A stretch of 64,000 bases of DNA from contig NZ_CP060034.1 in NCBI RefSeq assembly GCF_023208195.1, positions 248,001 to 312,000 of the forward strand. The letters are read 5' to 3'. Each line of letters starts with the position of its first letter. The first letter of the stretch is position 1. This DNA comes from Nocardioides sp. InS609-2 (lineage in GTDB: Bacteria; Actinomycetota; Actinomycetes; Propionibacteriales; Nocardioidaceae). This document shows, piece after piece, positions 49,877-57,649 of this stretch. Made by a program: the position numbers and the translations under genes. The notes under the pieces are model-generated. The model was not told the DNA's origin, did not search any database, and worked only from the letters and a program-made list of their open reading frames with translations.

Positions 49877-49909
49877 GGGGTCGCAGTTTCAAATCCTGTC
49901 AGCCCGACA
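49877..49909 (+). other. tRNA-Pro-like 3'-end remnant
   Basis: GGGGTCGCAG-TTTCAAATCC-TGTCAGCCCGACA resembles the T-arm, acceptor strand and 3' end of actinobacterial proline tRNAs. The T-stem has a mismatch and no 5' half is present. It is a candidate attachment-site scar. Confidence 0.45.
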
Positions 49910-50143
49910 ATCGACACCTCGCCGAGTCTGCATAACCGCAGATCAGGCGGGGTGTTTCTGTTCTTTCACAAACTCACGATCTGTACCTAGCCATTTCGTG
50001 GGTCACCGGTGGTGTCGCAGATGGGTCGCAGAACATTTGCGATGCCGCTGCGGGGCTCCCTCTGTACGGCTCCCTGGCGCTCAAACGAGCGCGACCGCCC
50101 CTATGGCCGGTCACTTGACGCCCGCGCCGAGGCACCTCAGACC

Positions 50144-50163
50144 CCTTGACCAGATGGTCAAGG
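50144..50163. promoter_or_regulatory. 20-base dyad
   Basis: CCTTGACCA-GA-TGGTCAAGG is a perfect 9-bp dyad with a 2-base centre. It could be an operator orphaned by the IS630 insertion 145 bases downstream. Confidence 0.35.
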
Positions 50164-50305
50164 AACCGCATGCCCGGGGAGCTTCTCCCTCCGACGGCGC
50201 GCCCTGGCGGCGTTCGGCCGCCATCCCCATCCCGATCCCAGAATCGAAGAAGTTCACCATGCACCGATCACGCAGAGGGCCATCAAGGAGTACACATGGC
50301 CTGGG

Positions 50306-51403
50306 CTAGTGGCGCGGATTTGAAGTTGTTGGACGGTTGGCCTTCTTGAGGATTTCCTCGGCGGTCTTTGTCCACACGAAGGGGTGGGAGCGGTCGTTCC
50401 AGCCGTCGATGAAGGTGCGGATCTTGGTGTTGAGGTCTTTGACGGACTTGAACACTCCGCGGCGGATGGCTTGTCGCTCGACGATGCCGAACCAGACCTC
50501 GACCAGGTTCATCCAGGAGGCGTGGGTCGGGGTGAAGTGGACCTTGAACCGCGGGTTCTTCTCGAGCCACGCGCGGACGTTCGTGTGCTTGTGTGCGGCG
50601 TAGTTGTCCATCACCAGGTGCAGCTCGACGGGCTCGCCGTCGCTGTCGAGGACGGGTCGGTAGGCCCGCTCGATCTGCTTGAGGAACGCCAGGAACTCCT
50701 GATGTCGGTGCCGTTGCTTGAGTGCCGCGGTGACCTGCCCGGTGGCGATGTCGAGGGCGGCGAAAAGGGTCGAGGTACCGTGTCGGTAGTAGTCGTGGGA
50801 TCGGCGCTCGATCCGCCCCTCCTGCATGGGCAGGATCGGGACGGTGCGGTCCAAAGCCTGGATCTGGGACTTCTCATCCACGCACAGCACGATCGCGTTC
50901 TCCGGTGGCGCGAGGTAGAGACCGCAGATGTCGGTGACCTTCCCGACCAGCTCGGGGTCGGTAGAGAACCGGAACGACTCGGCCTTCCACGGCTTGACCC
51001 CGTAGGCCCGCCACGCGCGGGCGACCGAGGTGTTGCTGATCTTCAGACGCTCGGCAAGCAGTCGCGAGGACCAGTGCGTGACACCCAGCTTCTTCGGCGG
51101 CGGCTTCAAGGTCTCGGCCACGATCGCACGATGGTCCAGCGTCCGCGGACGACCAGACCGCGGCTGATCAGCCAGACCAACCAACCCCTTGGCCTGGTAC
51201 CGCTGCCGCCACAACAACACCGTGGTCACCGTCGCGTCGACCAGCTCCGCGATCCGGGTGTTGGCCACCCCGTCGTCCGCGAGCAACACGATCCGGGCAC
51301 GCTTCGCAGCAGACGCCGTCACTGTCGATGCCCGGGTCCAACGTTCGAGCTCTTCGCGATCGCCAGCACGCAGAACAAGGGCCGGAGCAGGACGATTCGC
51401 CAT
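50306..51403 (-). CDS. IS630-family transposase
   Basis: The 365-residue protein has an N-terminal HTH_29-type domain (SAAKRARIVLLADDGVANTRIAELVDATVTTVLLWRQRY) and a DDE domain with Asp in IVLCVDEKSQIQALDR, Asp in LVMDNYAAHK and Glu in HFTPTHASWMNLVEVWFGIVERQ. The frame has no stop inside the element. It ends CAC-TAG, where TA is the duplicated target and G comes from the flank, so the length of the protein depends on the insertion site. Intact and probably active. Confidence 0.92.
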   Translation of the reverse strand: MANRPAPALVLRAGDREELERWTRASTVTASAAKRARIVLLADDGVANTRIAELVDATVTTVLLWRQRYQAKGLVGLADQPRSGRPRTLDHRAIVAETLKPPPKKLGVTHWSSRLLAERLKISNTSVARAWRAYGVKPWKAESFRFSTDPELVGKVTDICGLYLAPPENAIVLCVDEKSQIQALDRTVPILPMQEGRIERRSHDYYRHGTSTLFAALDIATGQVTAALKQRHRHQEFLAFLKQIERAYRPVLDSDGEPVELHLVMDNYAAHKHTNVRAWLEKNPRFKVHFTPTHASWMNLVEVWFGIVERQAIRRGVFKSVKDLNTKIRTFIDGWNDRSHPFVWTKTAEEILKKANRPTTSNPRH

Positions 51404-51454
51404 ACCCCCATGATTTCAGACCACAACCATCTAGACAGTTACGACACGAACCAC
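50309..51454 (-). mobile_element. IS630-family insertion sequence
   Basis: The 1146-bp element is flanked by TA on both sides (50307-50308 and 51455-51456), as expected for IS630/Tc1-type TA targeting. The imperfect ends begin GTGG and share further matches (GTTG and GGTTG about 30 bases in). One transposase reads leftward. It lies beside a broken MalT-like gene. Confidence 0.85.
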
Positions 51455-51565
51455 TAGCCGTCGAGGGCGCCGGTATCGCGGCATGTATCGAGATGCCCAT
51501 CGGAAGGTCCTCCTGGCAGGTTGGAGTACGTCCAAGCGCGAAGCGCTCAGGAAGCGGAGCTGCTC

Positions 51566-52441
51566 TCACGTCGGGGGATCAAGCGGGACACCTCGCCTGG
51601 AACCATTCTCTTCTCGGACTACTTCGCGCAGCACTGGCTGCCCAACCGGGTCCGCGAGCTCGCCGGTGAGCCGATCGAGGATCGAGGTGTCGAGCAGGAA
51701 GCGGCGTACCCCGTCGGGCTGACGGCTGAGGACCTCGTCTGCGAGGGAGTCGCCGATAAACCGGTCGTCGACAGCGAACCCGGCGATGAAGCCGGAGGGG
51801 TCATCGCCGTGGCGGAGTGAGAGCGCCGCCAACTGGAGCGCGGCGACCCAGCCCTCTTTGCGGGCCTCGAGTGCTGCGAGGTCGGCGGTCGTGAGGTCAA
51901 AGCCGTCGAGGTCGTTGAGGTAGCTGGACACCTCCTCACGGGTGGAGCGAAGTTCAGTCGCGCGGATCTCGACGAGCTTGCGCGAGTCCTCGGCCGCGAG
52001 AGCGGCAACGCCGGATCGGCCCGGGTGCCGATGACCGGTTGAAGCTGCGGCGGCAGGTGGTCGACGAGGAACGTCACCCCGGTCGCCATGTCGATGCCGT
52101 CGGCGAGGTGGTAGTCGTCGAGGACCAGGGTGACCTCGCCGGAGTGAACGCTCAGGTAGTTCACCACATCAGCGAACACGGTCTCGATCGGCGCCTGCCC
52201 GGACTGAAGGAGGTCAGCGCTGCGGCACCCGAACCCGGAACGACACGCTCGAGAGCCAAGAGGACGTAGGTCCAGAACGACGTCGCCTGGCGGTCACGCT
52301 CATCCAGGGACACCCACGCAACAAGCCAGTGACCGGGGCCTCCGAGGCTCGCCGGAGCAGATCGGCCAGCCGAGGGCGCAGGATGATCTCGCGGCGCGGC
52401 CTGGGCAGGAGAAGCTTGGTCTCCACCAGCGGGTTGGCCAT
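51566..52441 (-). pseudogene. MalT/LuxR-type ATP-dependent regulator, deleted and frameshifted
   Basis: ATG 52441 gives ANPLVETKLLLPRPRREIILRPRLADLLRRASEAPVTGL, the standard opening of LAL/MalT-type regulators. The Walker A segment that should follow is missing; a shifted frame resumes at LVAWVSLDERDRQATSFWTYVLLAL. Later frames hold VTLVLDDYHLADG (Walker B), LPPQLQPVIGTRADPALPLSR and SSYLNDLDGFDLTTADLAALEARKEGWVAALQLAALSL, to about 51580. The C-terminal repeats and LuxR domain are gone, probably lost at the IS630 side. Confidence 0.75.
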
Positions 52442-52542
52442 CGGCGCTCCCCTTCCTGCTGTCGGACTCGGCGCCCACGAACGTAGGGCAAGGGGACGGT
52501 CGCGGGCTGGACCAGGCGGGCCCCAGATTGCGCTCGTCGTCG

Positions 52543-53181
52543 TCAGTGCGCCGACTCGGATGTCGTGGTCTGTGCGTGCGTGTGCATCCTCTCCCCGGGG
52601 CGGCCGAAGATGCTGAGCACCTCGGCGGGGCCGTCGCCGGTGCTGCCGAACCAGTGCGGCACCTGGGTGTCGAACTCGGCCGCTTCCCCGACTCCGAGGA
52701 CGACGTCCTGGTCGCCCATCACGAGCCGCATCCGACCGGACAGGACGTAGAGCCACTCGAACCCGTCGTGGGTGCGCGGCTTCGGTTCCGACTGGGAGGT
52801 GGGGATGACGATCTTCCACGCCTGGATGCCGCCCGGTCGGGTCAGGGGAAGCACAGTGCGCCCGTTGACGCGCCGTGGCTTCAGGCGGATGCGCGGGTCA
52901 CCCACGTCTGGGGCGCCGACGAGGTCATCGATCGGCACCCGGTAGGTCTGGGCGAGGGGCAGCAGCAGCTCCAGGCTCGGTCGCCGCTGCCCGTTCTCCA
53001 GCCGCGACAGCGTGCTCTTGGAGATGCCAGTCAAGTGCGCGACCTCGGTGAGGGTGACGCCACGCTGCTCGCGCACCCGCCGCAGTCGGGGACCAACCAG
53101 GTCAAGGGCTGCCGCAATTGGGCCGCCCGGGTCCGTGCCGGTTGGGACGTTGTTGGTCGGAGTGTTTCGAAGCGCTGCCAT
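52543..53181 (-). CDS. XRE-family regulator with cupin domain
   Basis: The 212-residue protein starts at ATG 53181. The helix-turn-helix is at about 30-85 (RLRRVREQRGVTLTEVAHLTGISKSTLSRLENGQRRPSLELLLPLAQTY). A cupin_2 domain covers about 125-200 (THDGFEWLYVLSGRMRLVMGDQDVVLGVGEAAEFDTQVPHWFG). Such regulators sense small ligands and usually control the adjacent gene; the divergent neighbour is the CxxC flavoprotein, 77 bases away. Confidence 0.9.
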   Translation of the reverse strand: MAALRNTPTNNVPTGTDPGGPIAAALDLVGPRLRRVREQRGVTLTEVAHLTGISKSTLSRLENGQRRPSLELLLPLAQTYRVPIDDLVGAPDVGDPRIRLKPRRVNGRTVLPLTRPGGIQAWKIVIPTSQSEPKPRTHDGFEWLYVLSGRMRLVMGDQDVVLGVGEAAEFDTQVPHWFGSTGDGPAEVLSIFGRPGERMHTHAQTTTSESAH

Positions 53182-53258
53182 GGCCCCATTGCACCGCGCG
53201 GTTCCCAGAATCAGCAACAAGCGTTGTCGCGAGTGCCCTGCGCGGTCACTCTCTTGGC

Positions 53259-54206
53259 ATGAGCAAATACGACGTGGTGGTGGTCGGCGGAGGCGCCGCC
53301 GGCCTCTCAGCAGCCCTGGTCCTCACTCGCGCCCGCCGTCGCGTCGCTGTGGTCGACGCAGGCGAGCCGCGCAACGCCCCCGCGGCACACGTGCAGGGGT
53401 TCCTCGGTTCCGACGGCCTGCCTCCCAGCGAGCTGCTGGCGGCCGGACACTCGGAAGTCGCCGGCTATGGAGGTGATCTCATGTCCGGGACCGTCGCCAC
53501 CATCACCCAGTGCGCGCAGACCGGCGCACATGCCCGCCTACGGTTCGACGTCGTCCTCGAGGATGGATCCACGCTGCGCACACGTCGCGTCCTGATCACG
53601 ACCGGGCTGCGCGACGAGATCCCCGACATCCCCGGCGTACGTGAGCGATGGGGCCGCGACCTGCTCCACTGCCCGTACTGCCACGGCTACGAGGTCCGCG
53701 ACCAGCCCCTCGGCGTACTCGGCGGCGCCCCCGAAGCAGTCGCTCATGCGCACCTGATCCGCGAGTGGTCCTCGGACGTCGTGTTCTTCACTAACGGCGC
53801 CACGCTGACTGTCGACCAGCGTGAGCAGTTCGTCGCCCGAGCTATCGGCGTCGTCGACGAGCCAGTCACCCGGTTGGTGGTCGAGAACGACCAGCTGACC
53901 GGGGTCGAACTCCAGTCGGGCCACGTCGTGCCGCGCGCGGCCGTGTTCGTCCGACCCCACTTCGTACCCAACGACGACCTGCTGGTGCGCCTGGGGTGCG
54001 CCACCCACGACAACGGTTGGGTAGCCGCCGACGCGACCGGCCGCACCAGCGTCCCCGGCGTCTGGGCCGCCGGGAACGCCGTCAACCCGCGCGCCCAGGT
54101 AATTACTGCCGCTGGCGAAGGCTCGGCAGCAGGGATCGCGATCAACAACGACCTGGTCGATGAGGACCTGCCGATCGCGGTCGCGAACCTCCGCCTCCCG
54201 GTCTGA
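53259..54206 (+). CDS. Thioredoxin-reductase-like NAD(P)/FAD oxidoreductase
   Basis: The 315-residue flavoprotein starts at ATG 53259. It has VVVVGGGAAGLSAALVLTRARRRVAVVDAGEPRNAPAAHVQGFLG, the redox CPYCHGYE (Cys138, Cys141), a degenerate NAD(P) fold (LGVLGGAPEAVAHA) and VWAAGNAVNPRAQVITAAGEGSAAGIAIN. The ARRRVAVVDAGEPRN ... GFLG subgroup resembles thioredoxin reductase but mostly oxidises thiols of small molecules, as in holomycin/gliotoxin oxidases; its substrate here is unknown. It is probably repressed by the divergent XRE-cupin protein. Confidence 0.88.
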   Translation: MSKYDVVVVGGGAAGLSAALVLTRARRRVAVVDAGEPRNAPAAHVQGFLGSDGLPPSELLAAGHSEVAGYGGDLMSGTVATITQCAQTGAHARLRFDVVLEDGSTLRTRRVLITTGLRDEIPDIPGVRERWGRDLLHCPYCHGYEVRDQPLGVLGGAPEAVAHAHLIREWSSDVVFFTNGATLTVDQREQFVARAIGVVDEPVTRLVVENDQLTGVELQSGHVVPRAAVFVRPHFVPNDDLLVRLGCATHDNGWVAADATGRTSVPGVWAAGNAVNPRAQVITAAGEGSAAGIAINNDLVDEDLPIAVANLRLPV

Positions 54207-54333
54207 CCCCCAACTACCCACCAGCCGCCACCCACTCACCGCCGCCCTAGGGCGGCATACCGCGGGCCTCGCCCCCTACCGCCCGAGCGGCCTTCCGGCC
54301 GTGCCCACATCACACCAACCGAGGAGCATCACC

Positions 54334-54594
54334 ATGTCCAACCCACAGACTGCCCACCGCGCCAACCCGGTCCCGCCGCCCACCAAGCACCAGCTGGCGC
54401 TGATGATCTGGGTCGCCGTCTTCCCGACCCTGACGGTACTCAACCTGCTGTTCGGGGACACCCTCGCCGACCTGCCGAGCGTGCTCCGCACGTTCGTTCT
54501 GGCCACCGTTGCCGTACCGATCGTGATCTACGGCCTGATGCCGCGCCTGCACAAGATTCGCGCTCACATCCTCATGCGCCGCGCCACCGCCTGA
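54334..54594 (+). CDS. Small two-helix membrane protein
   Basis: The 86-residue protein starts at ATG 54334 after GAGGAG. Two hydrophobic segments (LALMIWVAVFPTLTVLNLLFG and FVLATVAVPIVIYGLMPRL) are separated by a short acidic loop, and the ends are basic (LHKIRAHILMRRATA). I recall similar actinobacterial hypotheticals next to monooxygenase or oxidoreductase genes, but no function. It follows the flavoprotein by 127 bases and ends at a strong hairpin. Confidence 0.7.
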   Translation: MSNPQTAHRANPVPPPTKHQLALMIWVAVFPTLTVLNLLFGDTLADLPSVLRTFVLATVAVPIVIYGLMPRLHKIRAHILMRRATA

Positions 54595-54635
54595 TTCATC
54601 TCGCCTGTCCCGGTGTCCGACGCGGCGGCGAGAGC

Positions 54636-54661
54636 GTCGGAGGCGGCCATCCGCCTCCGAC
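54636..54661 (+). terminator. Terminator after the small membrane protein gene
   Basis: GTCGGAGGCGG and CCGCCTCCGAC form a perfect 11-bp stem with a 4-base loop, 41 bases after the stop at 54594. Confidence 0.75.
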
Positions 54662-54971
54662 CAGAGCGCCCCCTGGTCCATCCCCGGTGGCCAGGGGCGT
54701 TCGCACACACTCACGCCCCCAGTCGAGCCTGGCCCAGGCGCAGTCGGAGTCGCACCGAGGTCGGCTGGCCCCTTTACTCCGGGACACACGGGACCTCCGC
54801 ACATGTCCGCGTTGAACGACCCGAGCCGGCCGGGGGAGTCGAGTCGTGCGTCACCGACCGGCTCCACACGTATCTGAACATGATCTGCCGGGGCCCGGGA
54901 GAGATGTGTCATGGCAGTTGCGAGGATGCGCTGCCGGGCCGCCATGCGCGGCAAGTAGTTAGGATAGGTCT
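54662..54971. other. Intergenic stretch with a possible promoter
   Basis: No gene is seen. TAGGAT (54959-54964) is a plausible -10 element whose start point would fall at the GTG of the next gene. Confidence 0.4.
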
Positions 54972-55130
54972 GTGACCGAGAAGCAAGAACCGCCCCGTCG
55001 AGGCCGCTTCGCCGTGCTTCCCCGACCCACCGCCATCGAGGAGACGATCGCCTCCGTGGAGACCGAGCGCGCGCAGGACCCTGAGGGTGGCAGGGACACG
55101 GACCGGGATTTCTTACTCCGCTACAACTGA
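54972..55130 (+). CDS. Small charged protein, possibly leaderless
   Basis: The 52-residue frame from GTG 54972 (TEKQEPPRRGRFAVLPRPTAIEET, then SVETERAQDPEGGRDTDRDFLLRYN) has strong codon bias and a highly polar composition, without Cys or a membrane helix. There is no ribosome site, but TAGGAT lies at -10 relative to the GTG, as in leaderless actinobacterial messages. I do not recognise the family. Confidence 0.55.
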   Translation: MTEKQEPPRRGRFAVLPRPTAIEETIASVETERAQDPEGGRDTDRDFLLRYN

Positions 55131-55349
55131 CCGAAGCGGTCGGCGGGCACCGTCATATTTCACAGCAACTGCTGCAGGTGGGCCAGAACTCCGTCGCGCT
55201 TCCTCTACATCCGGTGAAGCGTCTTCGGGCTCCGTGGCCCAGGTCGTGTCGGGTACGCGGTTCAGTTGATTCCGGTTCACCACCGCACCGGCTACGCACT
55301 TTCTACGAGCAGCGGTCCTTCGCTGCGCAAGGTGCCTGGACCAAACCTG

Positions 55350-55514
55350 CTGTTCGTCGACGTCGGCGGATCCCATCAAGCCCGTTGGGCCGGACTCGCT
55401 GATGCCGAAGTCGGCTGGGATCTGCTTGCGCGTCTGGCCCGACTCACGCCACCGGGCGACGTTCACGACGTCGTCATGGAACTGCTTGGGGATAGGGCTT
55501 CGGCACAGGGACAT
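55350..55514 (-). pseudogene. IS3-type transposase OrfA fragment
   Basis: PIPKQFHDDVVNVARWRESGQTRKQIPADFGISESGP followed by SADVDEQQ matches the helix-turn-helix start of IS3-family OrfA proteins, with several substitutions (the usual L-x-N-W-x-K is G-L-M-G). The rest of the element is absent. Confidence 0.6.
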
Positions 55515-55553
55515 TCTTTCAGCGGCACCCTTCGGCACCGCAGACTGGTTGAC

Positions 55554-55692
55554 CTATCCGTGCAGCGGACCCTCCCGCCGGGTGTACAGAGTCGCCTTCG
55601 GGATCGCGAGGTAGGCCGCAGCCTCGTCGATGGTGAGGATGATGCTCTGCTGGTGGTGTCGATGGTGGTACTCATCGTGTGAGGTTCACCTG
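55554..55692 (-). pseudogene. Excisionase-like HTH domain fragment
   Basis: SIILTIDEAAAYLAIPKATLYTRREGPLHG is a MerR/excisionase-type HTH_17 segment. It has no start codon and stops at TAG 55554-55556 right after the turn. It may be the stump of an integrative-element excisionase. Confidence 0.5.
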
Positions 55693-55987
55693 GATCCGCC
55701 CGCACCGCTTGTCAAGCGCCGGGCGGTCTCGGAGTTGCCGGGCAGGGCTTTCGGCATCGACTCGTAGCGAGCGGCCGGGGTCGCTTGGGCGGCGGTGGGC
55801 GGTGCGGTCGATAGCGGCCGGCATCAGGTCGAGGTTTCAGCCTGGATCGACCGCACCTCGACGATGCTCGACGGGTCCGGCATCGCCGAGGTCACTGGCG
55901 CGCCGGTCGACCGTGGAGAGGCGTGCGCCTCCTACGTCCGTGAGCTGATGGGTGGTTGGCCGGTCCAGCCCGGGGAAAGGTTGCTGG
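55693..55987. other. Possible gene remnants, unidentified
   Basis: The plus strand 55795-56004 has some coding bias (VSAWIDRTSTMLDGSGIAEVTG, ASYVRELMGGWPVQPGERLL) but overlaps the PucR end and lacks a ribosome site. I cannot assign it. Confidence 0.3.
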
Positions 55988-57559
55988 TCAGGTCATTTGG
56001 TTGAGGTCGTCGACGAGCACGGCGAGATGCAGCGACGTACGGATCTCCGGATCGTCGAGGTCGACCCCGAGCACCCGGGTCACCGTGGCGAGGCGTTCGT
56101 AGAGCACCGGCCGTGACACCGCGAGGCTCTTTGCCGCGGCCGACTTGCTGCCGGGGTGATCGAGCATCGCACGGACCGCCTTCTCCAGCCGCCCGCCGTG
56201 CGCGGCGTCGGCCGCGCGCAGCCGAGCCAGCTCGCGGTCGGCGAACGCGCGCAGCCGCTCGTCGTCGCGCAACAGCGCGAGCAGACCACGCACGTGCACG
56301 TCCTCCAATCGGAACACCTGGGGGCCATCCGGCGCGCGTCGTACCGAGCTGAGCACTTGCTGCGCCTCGCGCAGCGTGCGGCCCGCGTGCCCCAACTCGT
56401 CCAGCACGGTCCCGCACGCGGCGACCACCTTGTGCCGGCGGGCCACGGTGAGGACCACCTCGTCGCTCTGTTGTACGGCGTTGGCGCGTGGAGGCACGGA
56501 CAGCAACATGTGCACGTCTTCGTCGATCACGCCGACGAGCGCGGGGATGCCAGCCACGGAAGCGGCGTGCAGCGTCGCAGCGACCAGATCGTCCACCCAG
56601 TCGGGAGACGTGGGGGAGTCCGAACGCAGCGCGACGCCGACGAGCTGGCGGCGTTCGACGGGGAAGCCTGCGAGAACACACCGCCGACCCAGCTCGTCGC
56701 TGGCGGCGTCAGCGAGGATGCCGACGAGCAGCTCGTGGTGGAGGCGGCGCACTTGACTGTAGCGCTGACGGTCGTTGAGCCGGTGTAGCGCGAGGGCGGC
56801 AGCGCCCCGCTCTGCGACCGCGACGAGCCGCTCGGACGGGTCGGACTGGCACCCGATTACCAACCGGCCCCAGTCGCGCTCGGGTCGGCCGACCTGGGTA
56901 ACTAGCCAGCCGTTGCTCTCGTCCCACTGGGTCCGCTGCGTGAGGCGGACTGCGTGCGAGCGCCGCTCCCAGTCGTCGAAGAACGCCCTCACATCTCGTG
57001 GACCCGGCCGGTAGTCGAGCACACGGTGACGCCCGCTCTCGAGCACGACTGTCGCGCCGGCCAGCGAGACGATCGCGTCGAGGATCTTCTGCGGGTCGGC
57101 CTCATCGACGCTGAGCCCGGTGAAGACGTCGTGCACGTGCTGGGCCTCGCGCAGCTGGCTGAGCTGGTCGTCGACGATGCGCTCGCCGACGCTCTGGGCG
57201 ACGGCCGCGAAGCGGACCTCGCGGCCCAGCGCGATCAGCGGCAGACCCACCCGTGTGCAGGCGTCGACGAGGCCGTCGGGAACCACTGACCAGCGCCGGC
57301 CGAGCTCGATGGCCAGCCCGGCGGCGCGCGACTCCCACAGTGAGGTGGCGAACTCGCCGAGCGCCTGCTCGGAGTCGGGGAGGGCGATTCCCGTGGTCAT
57401 CACCAGGTCGCCGCCGCGTAGCAGCGGTCCGATGTCGGAGAGCTCCGTCGTGTGCACCCAGCGCACGCCGCGGTCGAGTGCGTCGGCGCCGGCGAGCACA
57501 ACGGGCTGCGCCGTGCGCAGCGCCGGCATGGCTAGTACGTCGGCCACCGTGACCGCCAC
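55988..57559 (-). CDS. PucR-family transcriptional regulator
   Basis: The 523-residue protein starts at GTG 57559. The N-terminal PucR sensor domain covers about 5-125 (TVADVLAMPALRTAQPVVLAG, RGVRWVHTTELSDIGPLLRGGDLVMTTG). A GGDEF-like middle follows, and the C-terminal PucR helix-turn-helix domain (LEKAVRAMLDHPGSKSAAAKSLAVSRPVLYERLATVTRVLGVDLDDPEIRTSLHLA). Such proteins activate purine, gamma-aminobutyrate or amine catabolism. It is divergent from mmsA, and the 90-base gap holds a direct repeat that may be its binding site. Confidence 0.92.
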   Translation of the reverse strand: MAVTVADVLAMPALRTAQPVVLAGADALDRGVRWVHTTELSDIGPLLRGGDLVMTTGIALPDSEQALGEFATSLWESRAAGLAIELGRRWSVVPDGLVDACTRVGLPLIALGREVRFAAVAQSVGERIVDDQLSQLREAQHVHDVFTGLSVDEADPQKILDAIVSLAGATVVLESGRHRVLDYRPGPRDVRAFFDDWERRSHAVRLTQRTQWDESNGWLVTQVGRPERDWGRLVIGCQSDPSERLVAVAERGAAALALHRLNDRQRYSQVRRLHHELLVGILADAASDELGRRCVLAGFPVERRQLVGVALRSDSPTSPDWVDDLVAATLHAASVAGIPALVGVIDEDVHMLLSVPPRANAVQQSDEVVLTVARRHKVVAACGTVLDELGHAGRTLREAQQVLSSVRRAPDGPQVFRLEDVHVRGLLALLRDDERLRAFADRELARLRAADAAHGGRLEKAVRAMLDHPGSKSAAAKSLAVSRPVLYERLATVTRVLGVDLDDPEIRTSLHLAVLVDDLNQMT

Positions 57560-57570
57560 CGGCCGCTCCC

Positions 57571-57648
57571 GTCACAATGTCGGTTCAGACGCGACAATCC
57601 TACACTGTGTCGGGCACGGCGTCCGGGCTGGCACTGTCACAATCTCGG
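57571..57648. promoter_or_regulatory. Direct repeats in the pucR / mmsA intergenic region
   Basis: GTCACAATGTCGG (57571-57583) and GTCACAATCTCGG (57636-57648) match at 12 of 13 bases and lie 65 bases apart, one near each start codon. TACACT (57601-57606) is a likely -10 for mmsA. The repeats are candidate PucR sites. Confidence 0.55.
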
Positions 57649-57649
57649 C

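Larger units (their letters stand above)
49704..50306. other. Intergenic scrap upstream of IS630
   Basis: No gene is supported here. The stretch holds a tRNA-like 3' end (49877-49909), the palindrome TTGCGCAA near 49777 and a 20-base dyad at 50144-50163. Confidence 0.45.
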
